This document shows positions 16,118 to 23,474 of a DNA stretch of 32,094 nucleotides, piece after piece. The position numbers and the translations under genes are program-made. Source of the DNA: an uncultured Prevotellaceae bacterium (GTDB lineage Bacteria; Bacteroidota; Bacteroidia; Bacteroidales; Muribaculaceae); NCBI GenBank assembly GCA_900319525.1, contig ONOU01000040.1, positions 1 to 32,094 on the forward strand, written 5' to 3'. Under the pieces are notes generated by a model. It was not told the origin of the DNA. It saw only the letters and a program-made list of their open reading frames with translations, and did not search any database. How positions within the stretch are numbered: position 1 is the first letter of the stretch; the number at the start of each line of letters is the position of its first letter.

Positions 16118-17505
16118 GAGTTCAGGATGATATCAATTACCGCATTCACATCGGCGATATTGACCTCGGTATCGCCGTTCACATCGCCCTGGGGATTGAT
16201 GTTCCCGGTCAAGATGCAGTCGATGATGGCGTTCACGTCGGCAATATTCACCTCGCCATCGCCATTGACGTCCCCCTTGCGGCCCGGCTGGGGCTGCCCG
16301 CCGGCATCCACATTGCGGCCGATTTTGTAGACCGCCATACCGTTATAGGCCTTGAAGGTGAGCAGTGTCACCTCCTCGTAGCCCTCGTCATCGATGCCAT
16401 ACTCGACAGCAAAACAGTGCACACGCAGTCCGCTATCATTGACCTTGCCCAAGCTATCGGCAGGAATCTTCCAGTACTTGGTCATGCCTTCCAGCTGCTG
16501 GCCCTCACCCAACTCGCAGATGTTGGCCTGACAGCCGTGGCCATTGCCATTCATGTCGGCATCGACATACACGAGGAAATTGCGCCCGTCGAGATGGAAC
16601 TCGATGCATCCATTGGGTGTGGACTGGGGCCACAGCTCAGGATCCACCGCCTCAAACGAGTCAATCACCGAACCCGAGAAGTCATAGACGACTGGCGCGG
16701 TGTCAAAGCAGTCGATGTAGAACATCTCACCACTGTAGAGAGATTCCTCGTCGGGACCTTCAAGCATCTTGATGACCGGTGCCAGCGAGAAGCCCGTCTT
16801 GGTCTCGGGATAGAAGTTGATCACATCCATGTAGGGGTCGCCATCAAAGCCGCCCTCCCACTCGCCGCCCTGGTCGGCATGCATGCGGTAGAGGGTGGGG
16901 AAACCCGGGTCGGCCGTTGAACCCGACACCGTCATGATGTTGCACTCGGCCTGCTCCAGGGTCAAGTCGCCAATCACATCCAGATAGTCGGTGCGCTGGG
17001 GTGCATCGCCCTTGTCCATCTCGACCACGAGCGTCAGTTCGCCGGTCTCGGTATCGACCATATAGACAGGGATATACTGCTGCACCGTGCTCGTCATGGG
17101 AGCCACCCAGATGTGGTGAAAACTGTCCTTGCCGATGCTCGCTACACCCAGGAAGCGGCCATAGGGGGCGCCATCGAGGGTCAGTGGCAGGTCAGGCAAC
17201 TGGCTGCCATCGGCAGCCGAGAACCGGTGGATAACCGACTGAGAAATCGAGTCATTGCCGACAATGACCGCAAGTTCCTCGCTGCGGGCCACATAGATGA
17301 TGCCCTGATCCATCGTCGCCGTGCGGGCACGCTGGTTGCAGATGGCGTTGCTCGTGTAATCGGTGCCACTGTGCACGCGGTCAAATATCCACTGGTTGGC
17401 AATCCTGATGCCATTCACCTCGGGGTAGGCCTGGCCATCGGTCACAGCCATCGCAGACAGAGCCGCAATAAACATTGCAAACAAGAGAGGTAATGATTTT
17501 TTCAT
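16114..17505 (-). CDS. Secreted 463-aa dockerin-tailed protein, paralogue B
   Basis: 463 aa. Signal peptide MKKSLPLLFAMFIAALSAMA. The body (about 20-395) is beta-rich with recurring VYMVDTETGELTLVVEMDKGD and ARTATMDQGIIYVARSEE strands, suggesting a beta-propeller-like fold. The phrases GDLTLEQAECNIMTVSGS, HADQGGEWEGGFDGDPYMDVINFYPET, SGEMFYIDCFDTAPVVYD, LDGRNFLVYVDADM and KAYNGMAVYKIGRNV recur almost word for word in the next gene. Two dockerin repeats end the protein. I do not recognise the family. Same length (463 aa) and similar layout as the gene upstream: a tandem duplication. It is followed directly (ATGA overlap) by the NAGPA gene. Confidence 0.8.
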   Translation of the reverse strand: MKKSLPLLFAMFIAALSAMAVTDGQAYPEVNGIRIANQWIFDRVHSGTDYTSNAICNQRARTATMDQGIIYVARSEELAVIVGNDSISQSVIHRFSAADGSQLPDLPLTLDGAPYGRFLGVASIGKDSFHHIWVAPMTSTVQQYIPVYMVDTETGELTLVVEMDKGDAPQRTDYLDVIGDLTLEQAECNIMTVSGSTADPGFPTLYRMHADQGGEWEGGFDGDPYMDVINFYPETKTGFSLAPVIKMLEGPDEESLYSGEMFYIDCFDTAPVVYDFSGSVIDSFEAVDPELWPQSTPNGCIEFHLDGRNFLVYVDADMNGNGHGCQANICELGEGQQLEGMTKYWKIPADSLGKVNDSGLRVHCFAVEYGIDDEGYEEVTLLTFKAYNGMAVYKIGRNVDAGGQPQPGRKGDVNGDGEVNIADVNAIIDCILTGNINPQGDVNGDTEVNIADVNAVIDIILNS

Positions 17506-17554
17506 AACAGATGAAATTATTGTGAAGTTAAACTGTATTCTTGAAGTGGAAAAT

Positions 17555-17602
17555 GCCGCGGATTGGGCGCGGACGTGACAGACACTCCGAGCAATCCGCG
17601 GC
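17555..17602. terminator. 11-bp inverted repeat between the two paralogues, weak terminator or attenuator
   Basis: GCCGCGGATTG (17555-17565) and CAATCCGCGGC (17592-17602) form a perfect 11-bp stem with a 26-nt loop. On the minus strand the stem is followed by ATTTTCC, a short T-run. It could partly terminate or process the mRNA between paralogue A and paralogue B, lowering expression of the downstream genes. Confidence 0.5.
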
Positions 17603-17623
17603 TATCTCTGTTTATCGGGGCAA

Positions 17624-19015
17624 TCAGCTCCTGAGGATGATATCGATGATGGCGTTCACGTCGGCAATATTCACCTCGCCGTCACCATTCACATCGCCAG
17701 CCTTGTCGTTCACGCCCGAGAGGATCTTATCGATGACCGCATTCACGTCGGCAATATTCACCTCGCCGTCACCGTTCACATCACCAGTGATGCCAGGCTG
17801 CTCACCGCCCGAGACGTTGCGGCCAATCTTATATACCGCCATGCCGTTATAGCACTTGAAGATGAAGAGCGTCACCTCCTCGTTGCCCTCGGCATCGGTG
17901 CCATACTCGATATTCATGCTCTGGACACGCGTGCCGCCATCACTCATGGCACCCAGCTCGTCGGGCACCATCCAGTAGCGCTGCATGCCTTCCAGTGTCA
18001 TGCCCTCACCCAGCTCACAGATGTAACTCTGGCAGGCCTTGTTGACCATCGTTGTGGCATCAACACCCGTGTATTGTGCAGCCACATACACGATGAAGTT
18101 GCGGCCGTCGAGGGTAAACTCGCACACACCGTTGGCACCCACGTCCATGGGCCAGAAGTCGGGGTCAACATTCTCAAAGCCTTCCACCAGCGTTCCCGTC
18201 ACGTCATAGAGGATGGGCGACGTCGTGAAGCCGTCCACATAGAACAACTCGCCACTATAGCGTGTGTCTTCATCCTCGCCCAGGATCATCTTCACCACGG
18301 GACCATAGCCCCACTGGGTCACCGTCTCGGGATAAAACTCGAGGATTGCCAGATAGGGGTCGCCGTCAAAGCCACCCTCAAAATCGCCGCCTTGATCGGC
18401 ATGCCAGCGGTAGATGACCTCTGAACTGGTGCCCACGGTCATGATGTTGCACTCGGCCTGCTCACGGGTCAAGTCACCCATCACGTCCATGTAATCGCAG
18501 CGAGCCAGCACATCGCCCTTTTCAAGGTGAGCCACCAGGGTGAGCTCGCCCGTCTCGCCATCCAGCAGATATATCGTTGACTCGGTAGCCAGCTCGCTGG
18601 TATAGGGAGCGATATACAGGTGGCCGAAGTTGTCCACGCCGATGGTGTTGGCGTTAAGCGTCGAGGTGCCATAGATGGCGCCGTCAAGCGTCAGCGGCAA
18701 TTCCTTGACCATGTTGCCCGTGGCAGCATCGAGCTTATAGACAACACTCTGCAGCAGCGTGTCGGTACCCTGAATGATGGTATTGGCATTGGTACGCGCG
18801 ATGTAGATGTAACCCTCGTTCATCACAGCGGTGCGCGCATAGGTGTTGCAGTAGGGCTGATTGGCCCACAGGTCCTGAGTGTGGGCACGGTCTTGAATCC
18901 ACATGTTAACGATTTTGATGTCATTAACCGGCTCATAGTTCACGCCGTCGGTCACAGCCCAAGCGTAGCAAACGGCAGATGCAGTCAATAGTAATAAGAG
19001 TAGTAATTTTTTCAT
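17624..19015 (-). CDS. Secreted 463-aa dockerin-tailed protein, paralogue A
   Basis: 463 aa. Signal peptide MKKLLLLLLLTASAVCYAWA. The same architecture as the downstream gene: TDGVNYEPVNDIKIVNMWIQDRAH, CNTYARTAVMNEGYIYIAR, YLLDGETGELTLVAHLEKGD, GDLTREQAECNIMTVGTS, HADQGGDFEGGFDGDPYLAILEFYPET, SGELFYVDGFTTSPILYD, LDGRNFIVYVAAQ and KCYNGMAVYKIGRNV all have close counterparts there. Two dockerin repeats close the protein. It is predicted to be secreted and beta-propeller-like; the function is unknown. As the first gene after a promoter and a 400-bp repeat-filled spacer, it probably heads its own operon (A, B, NAGPA, cutC). Confidence 0.8.
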   Translation of the reverse strand: MKKLLLLLLLTASAVCYAWAVTDGVNYEPVNDIKIVNMWIQDRAHTQDLWANQPYCNTYARTAVMNEGYIYIARTNANTIIQGTDTLLQSVVYKLDAATGNMVKELPLTLDGAIYGTSTLNANTIGVDNFGHLYIAPYTSELATESTIYLLDGETGELTLVAHLEKGDVLARCDYMDVMGDLTREQAECNIMTVGTSSEVIYRWHADQGGDFEGGFDGDPYLAILEFYPETVTQWGYGPVVKMILGEDEDTRYSGELFYVDGFTTSPILYDVTGTLVEGFENVDPDFWPMDVGANGVCEFTLDGRNFIVYVAAQYTGVDATTMVNKACQSYICELGEGMTLEGMQRYWMVPDELGAMSDGGTRVQSMNIEYGTDAEGNEEVTLFIFKCYNGMAVYKIGRNVSGGEQPGITGDVNGDGEVNIADVNAVIDKILSGVNDKAGDVNGDGEVNIADVNAIIDIILRS

Positions 19016-19075
19016 AATCAGTTGGTTATTAAGTTGTTATATTTCATTGTCTTTTCAATCCTCGTTTGATGTTAG

Positions 19076-19106
19076 CAAAGTAACACAAAAAAATGCTACT
19101 TTCAAA
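19076..19106 (-). promoter_or_regulatory. Promoter of the dockerin-protein operon
   Basis: Minus-strand TTTG (19106-19103), exactly 19 nt, TTACTTTG (19083-19076), one base off TAnnTTTG. The start site is expected near 19069, giving a leader of about 55 nt before the ATG at 19015. It lies just downstream of the heptamer arrays in the direction of transcription. Confidence 0.55.
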
Positions 19107-19118
19107 ATCTTTTTGAAG

Positions 19119-19196
19119 TTTTAAGTTGTAAGTTTTAAGTTTTAAGTTTTAAGTTTTAAGTATTGGAGTTTTAAGTTTTAAGTTGTAAGTTTTAAG
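19119..19196. repeat. Heptanucleotide array, TTTTAAG type
   Basis: Plus-strand units TTTTAAG, with TTGTAAG variants: six units (19119-19160), an 8-nt break (TATTGGAG), then four units (19169-19196). Each unit carries TAA on both strands. It fills part of the gene-free spacer 19016-19414 together with the next array. Confidence 0.9.
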
Positions 19197-19201
19197 TAAG
19201 G

Positions 19202-19432
19202 TTACTAACGCCTAACACCTAAAATCTAACACCTAAAATCTAACTCCTAAAATCTAACTCCTAAAATCTAACTCCTAAAATCTAACTCCTAAAATCTAAC
19301 TCCTAAAACCTAACACCTAAAATCTAACTCCTAAAACCTAACGCCTAACACCTAACGCCTAACACCTAAAACCTAAAGCCTAACACCTAAAATCTAACTC
19401 CTAAAACCTAAAGCCTAAAACCTAAAGCCTAA
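19202..19432. repeat. Heptanucleotide array, 33 perfect-phase NNNCTAA units
   Basis: 231 bp read as exactly 33 consecutive 7-bp units with no insertion or deletion. Each ends in an invariant CTAA and begins with a variable triplet: AAT, CTC, AAC, CAC, CGC, AGC, and one TTA. AAT and CTC alternate in the middle, giving a 14-bp super-unit. On the minus strand the units read TTAGNNN. The last two or so units lie inside the 3' end of the CotH gene. Units carry TAA on the plus strand and TAG on the minus strand, so every reading frame is closed within 21 nt. Confidence 0.95.
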
Positions 19433-20839
19433 TTGCTCGTCCATCCAGGCGAGACGCTCATGAATCCAGCGCTTGAGATAGGCCACCTCATCATCAAAGT
19501 CCTTGGCGATATAGTAGTTGGGCCACACATACTTTCCCCAAGTGGGCCAAGCCTGGCTATTGCGGGCCTCGGCGCCATGCGAGGTAAGTTCGGTAACCAG
19601 CGAGTCGATGGTGGCCATGATGCGCTCCTCGCTCAGGTTAGACTCGCGCATCTGGGCCCAACGGGCCTTGAGGGCGGCAACGTAATCAGGATCGCTGTTG
19701 AGCCTGTACCACCAGAACGGCACCAGATACACCTCGTTGGCACCATAGAGCACATCGTTGCTCTGATAGATCCACGTGTCGGTGCGCCATCCCTCACAGT
19801 TCTTACTGTTGCCATAGGCCAGATTGGTGTCCCACAGCGCCATCTTGAAGCGCCCGTCAACGCCATCGCAGCGCTTGTAGAACTTGCCGCTCAGGCGGTA
19901 GCCGTCCACGTTGTGCCCCAGCTCGGTGATGAGCTGGTAATCGATAAATGACCCCACGTCGATGAAACGACGGTAGCCTGTCGCGGGGTCGCGGTAGTCG
20001 GGCGAAGCCAGGGCCGCCTCCATCTGGTTGATGCGGCCTTGGATATAGGCGAGCTGTCCCTTGTCAAGTTTATCGTGGTCGGGAAACTTGTACTGCATCA
20101 GGATGTTCTTGTCCTTATAAGGGACACCAGAGCTGCTCACGGGATGGTAACGCGAGGTATAGGTCACCTCGTCATTACAATCCACCTCCAGCATGTAGTC
20201 GCCCGTGAGCGCGTCACCGCGGGTGCCAGGCTTGTGCAAGTCAAGGCGGTATTTACCCTTCGACACCAGTTCACACAGGATGTACACGCCATAGTAGGTG
20301 CCATCCAGGAAAACTTCGCAGTAGCGTCCTCGGGGCGTGAATTCCATCCACGGCCGCATCAACTCAAAGGACAACAGGTCACGCATCATGCTCTTGTCGG
20401 CATAGGGGGCAAGCAGCGCCCAGTTGTCGTCCATGCCCATGCCCAGGATTTTGACCTTCTTCTTGGAGCCATACTTCAGCGTGCCATCCAGGGTATGGAA
20501 CGAGTAAGGCTTCTTGGGCGAGTCGTTATAAGTTGAATTGCCACGGTAACGCAAGGCAATGTGCCCCACATAGTCGATGCGTTGACCTGGATGGGCAACC
20601 ATGTCGGCATAGTTGAGAGCCCCACGGCCATTGTCGATGATTTTCATGCGGGCATCAATGCGCCGATAGCGGTCAATATCCCTGCCACCCACCTCGATCC
20701 ACACAATGGGCAAATTGGTCGCGGTGAGTTTCACCCCAGTGTCAACAGGAGGGAAATTCACCGACTCGCGCTGCCGGCAAGCCACTAGCGCCAGCAACAG
20801 CAGCATCAACAACGTCGTTATGGGCATCAGTCGTTTCAT
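19415..20839 (-). CDS. CotH-kinase-family lipoprotein
   Basis: 474 aa from the ATG at 20839 (MKRLMPITTLL), which gives a lipoprotein signal with lipobox LLALVAC; the frame runs seven codons further only to a TTG. The CotH kinase domain shows the RYRGNSTYNDSPKKPYSF N-lobe Lys motif, SMMRDLLSFELMRP, EVFLDGTYYGVYILCELVSKG, YMLEVDC, and the metal-binding FKMALWDTNLAYGN motif (Asp about 337). Family members are atypical secretory kinases, such as the spore-coat kinase CotH; in Bacteroidota they are often surface lipoproteins of unknown substrate. The last residues (QLGFRF, then TAG) are encoded by heptamer-repeat DNA, so the natural C-terminus has probably been replaced. It lies 33 bp downstream of the GHL10 gene. 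Confidence 0.85.
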   Translation of the reverse strand: MKRLMPITTLLMLLLLALVACRQRESVNFPPVDTGVKLTATNLPIVWIEVGGRDIDRYRRIDARMKIIDNGRGALNYADMVAHPGQRIDYVGHIALRYRGNSTYNDSPKKPYSFHTLDGTLKYGSKKKVKILGMGMDDNWALLAPYADKSMMRDLLSFELMRPWMEFTPRGRYCEVFLDGTYYGVYILCELVSKGKYRLDLHKPGTRGDALTGDYMLEVDCNDEVTYTSRYHPVSSSGVPYKDKNILMQYKFPDHDKLDKGQLAYIQGRINQMEAALASPDYRDPATGYRRFIDVGSFIDYQLITELGHNVDGYRLSGKFYKRCDGVDGRFKMALWDTNLAYGNSKNCEGWRTDTWIYQSNDVLYGANEVYLVPFWWYRLNSDPDYVAALKARWAQMRESNLSEERIMATIDSLVTELTSHGAEARNSQAWPTWGKYVWPNYYIAKDFDDEVAYLKRWIHERLAWMDEQLGFRF

Positions 20840-20849
20840 ACCGGATGCG

Positions 20850-20857
20850 CAAAGGTA
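20850..20857 (-). promoter_or_regulatory. Possible -7 box before the CotH gene
   Basis: Minus-strand TACCTTTG matches TAnnTTTG, but the -33 region falls in the end of the GHL10 gene and has no TTTG. If real, the transcript would be almost leaderless. Co-transcription with the upstream gene is as likely. Confidence 0.3.
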
Positions 20858-20871
20858 CAAAATTCTCTTGA

Positions 20872-23439
20872 CTAGGAGAGGATAATGTCGATAATGGCGT
20901 TGACATCGGCTATATTGACCTCACCGTCGCCGTTCACGTCACCCGCAGGCATCATATTGCCCGTGAGTATCATATCGATGACGGCATTGACATCGGCAAT
21001 GTTCACCTCACGGTCACCGTTCACATCTCCAGCGACGGCCTCATGGTAAACAAAGGAGCGGATATCGGTATAGTCGGTGTATTGCAGGGCCGTGCCGGTG
21101 ACAATCGTGCGATAGGCATAACGGGCCCGCACATAGTAGGTCTTGCCATCGGACAGTTTGCCGGCTCCCTTGATGTCACCCAAACGGGGCGTCTCGAAGG
21201 TGCCGCCCTCTATCGTGCCATTATAGGACGAGCGCACCGGGAACGACTCCGACGAACTGATCTGTACCCTCAACGAGCCGATGCCCTCGACGGGCTCAAC
21301 CCTGACCACGTCGGTCGAGTAGAGCATCGTGTCCTCCTCTCCAGGAACGATAAACACGGGCACAGGAGGAATGACCTCGATTGTGGTGAACGACGAGACC
21401 GGCGTCGTTACCGTCATGTCGCGATAGGTCGCAGTGACGCGGGCATAATAGGTCGTGGCACCGGCTAGCAGGTACTTGGGCACCTGCCATTGCGGCTTGG
21501 TCTGCAGCACGCTGTCGGGGTTGCTCATCGTGGGGGAAGTGGACAATTCCAACATATAGACCGTGCCCGGCGCCCCTTCGGTCCATGTGATGGTAGGGGT
21601 CAAGGGTACGGCGGTAGAGGCATCGGCGGGCGAGGAGATGCGCATCTGTCCTAAGGTGAAATGCCGCAATTCACTGGCACAATCCCACTGGTTGAGGCCC
21701 CTTGCCACCACGCGCCACCAATAGGTGCCACTAGTAAGAGACGGGAACTTAGCCAGAGGGCTAGTCATCGAATCCGTCTCGACCTGTGCCACGAGCGAGT
21801 CCATCTGCTGGTTGGCAAAGATTTGCACTGTGTAGGTTGCGGCATTACCATGCCATTGCAGGAACGAGAGCTCGGTCACTTCGGCTCCATCCTCAGGATA
21901 AATCAGTACAGGTTGCTCGGCCTGCATCGGCACCACACCCGGTGTGGCGGGAGCATACTCGTTTTCCCAACGGTCGAGGATGGACACCGCATAGCGGTAG
22001 CCCTCACGCTTCTTGCCGGGCAGGTTATAAGACACCCAGTAGCTGACGCCATCGATGTATTGCGCCTGACTGCGGAATTCGCTATCCTGCACACTGTCGG
22101 GGATGGTGTAGATGACATAGCGCACGTTGGGGATGCTGTCCCACGAGAGCACGCCATCGTTACAGGTCAGATTGGTCACCGTAGTATAGTTCTGGTCAGG
22201 GCTGAGCCATGCCGGAACGGGATTGAGGGCAATGGTCGAGTACAGGCTGTCGCGCAGCCAAATGCGCAACTGCCGCACCTTGCCGTCAATTTTCTCGCTC
22301 TTGTTGCGCCATGTGCCGTAGCGGAAGTAAACCATGCCCGGATTGCCTCCAGAGGCCATGGCCTCGCGCATGACACGCCCCTGCTTGACAAACTCGGCCA
22401 ACGTCCATCCTTCCTCATCAGGGACCCACTGGCTGATAAAGACGTGGCGGTTAAATCGCGCGGCCATCTTGCCCCACCAGGTGGTGACCCCGGTAAATGT
22501 GCCAGTCGTTTTCCAGTACACCTGCGGTGCCAGGAAGTCTACCGTGCCGCGCGTGAGCCATGCCATCGGATCACTGTAAATCTGGTTATACTGCCAGTCA
22601 CTGCCCACGGGACAGGGCTCGACGCCATACTTGTCGGCAACGGCTTGGGAGGTGCAGGCCACACCAGCGGGACCGATGCCGAAGCGCACCCATGGCTTGG
22701 TCGATTTGACCATGTCGTTGACGTCCTTGACCATCTGGTTGACGTTCTCGCGGCGCCAGTCACCCTGACTCATCGTGCCGCCACTGTCCCTGTAGGCGTT
22801 ATAGAGGTCGGCATCGAGCGTGAACGATGGGTTATCCTGATTGTAGAAATAGTCGTCAAATACCAGTCCGTCAACGTCATACTTCGTGATGATGTCCTTG
22901 CACACGTCCACCACGCGCTGTCGCACCTCGGGAATACCCGGGTTGAGCACCGTCTCAAAGCTGGTGGACAACAACCACTCGGGATGGGTGTAGATGTAGT
23001 CACGCTCACTTTGTCCCCACCTGTTGTCGCCATGTCCATAGCGGTAGGGATTGACCCATGCATACACCTCGATGCCGCGCTTGTGCGCCTCCTCGACCAG
23101 AAATCCAAACGGATCAAATGCCGGAGCGACGCCACGCGTGCCCGACACATAGCTCGACCAGGGTTCGTAGGCCGAGTTGTACATGGCGTCACACATCGCC
23201 CTGACATGGTAGTACACCACGTTGATGTGGTTCACACGCATGGTATCGAGCATCTTGCGGCAGGCGTTCTGCATCGTGGGCGTGTTGCGCTCGGTGATGG
23301 CACCACTGGGCCAGTCATTCAAGTAGGCGGTCATCCAGATGCCGCGCTGCTCGCGCTTGGGCGCCACGTCGGCGGCATCGGTGACAAAACTGGCGGCCAG
23401 CGCCGCCAGTAATGCTATCAGGATTATCCTGGGTTTCAT
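20872..23439 (-). CDS. GHL10 (DUF187)-type glycoside hydrolase with FN3 and dockerin domains
   Basis: 855 aa. A signal peptide (MKPRIILIALLAALAASFVTDA) precedes a GHL10 barrel (about 28-400): REQRGIWMTAYLNDWPSG, INVVYYHVRAMCDAMYNS, FDPFGFLVEEAHKRGIEVYAWVNPYR and VDGLVFDDYFY (about 189-199, probable catalytic or metal Asp pair), ending with GTVDFLAPQVYWK. Three or four FN3-like modules follow (about 430-780), then two dockerin repeats (GDVNGDREVNIADVNAVID and GDVNGDGEVNIADVNAIID). E. coli DigH, of the same superfamily, cleaves peptide-free peptidoglycan glycans, so a cell-wall glycan is a reasonable guess for the substrate. It is the fifth gene of the susC operon and starts 32 bp after the PKD-lipoprotein gene. 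Confidence 0.88.
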   Translation of the reverse strand: MKPRIILIALLAALAASFVTDAADVAPKREQRGIWMTAYLNDWPSGAITERNTPTMQNACRKMLDTMRVNHINVVYYHVRAMCDAMYNSAYEPWSSYVSGTRGVAPAFDPFGFLVEEAHKRGIEVYAWVNPYRYGHGDNRWGQSERDYIYTHPEWLLSTSFETVLNPGIPEVRQRVVDVCKDIITKYDVDGLVFDDYFYNQDNPSFTLDADLYNAYRDSGGTMSQGDWRRENVNQMVKDVNDMVKSTKPWVRFGIGPAGVACTSQAVADKYGVEPCPVGSDWQYNQIYSDPMAWLTRGTVDFLAPQVYWKTTGTFTGVTTWWGKMAARFNRHVFISQWVPDEEGWTLAEFVKQGRVMREAMASGGNPGMVYFRYGTWRNKSEKIDGKVRQLRIWLRDSLYSTIALNPVPAWLSPDQNYTTVTNLTCNDGVLSWDSIPNVRYVIYTIPDSVQDSEFRSQAQYIDGVSYWVSYNLPGKKREGYRYAVSILDRWENEYAPATPGVVPMQAEQPVLIYPEDGAEVTELSFLQWHGNAATYTVQIFANQQMDSLVAQVETDSMTSPLAKFPSLTSGTYWWRVVARGLNQWDCASELRHFTLGQMRISSPADASTAVPLTPTITWTEGAPGTVYMLELSTSPTMSNPDSVLQTKPQWQVPKYLLAGATTYYARVTATYRDMTVTTPVSSFTTIEVIPPVPVFIVPGEEDTMLYSTDVVRVEPVEGIGSLRVQISSSESFPVRSSYNGTIEGGTFETPRLGDIKGAGKLSDGKTYYVRARYAYRTIVTGTALQYTDYTDIRSFVYHEAVAGDVNGDREVNIADVNAVIDMILTGNMMPAGDVNGDGEVNIADVNAIIDIILS

Positions 23440-23442
23440 GAG

Positions 23443-23474
23443 TTGTTAATTGTTAATTGAACCGTTAATTCTTA
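23443..23474. repeat. Short heptamer array at the end of the PKD-lipoprotein gene
   Basis: Two TTGTTAA units (23443-23456), a degenerate unit (TTGAACC), then GTTAATT leading into the TAA stop (23474-23472) of the upstream gene. The array fills the 32-bp gap up to the ATG of the GHL10 gene. Confidence 0.7.

Noticed and set aside
19119-19432. CRISPR-like array
   Set aside because: Units are 7 bp with no 25-35-bp repeat/spacer pattern and no cas genes nearby.
19202-19432. Telomere-like end of a linear replicon
   Set aside because: The variable triplets and the internal position between two genes argue against a telomere, and Bacteroidales chromosomes are circular.
21661-23412. 583-codon plus-strand open frame opposite the GHL10 gene
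   Set aside because: It is antisense to a protein with clear signal peptide, GHL10 motifs and dockerin repeats; the shadow is His/Arg/Val-rich without domains.
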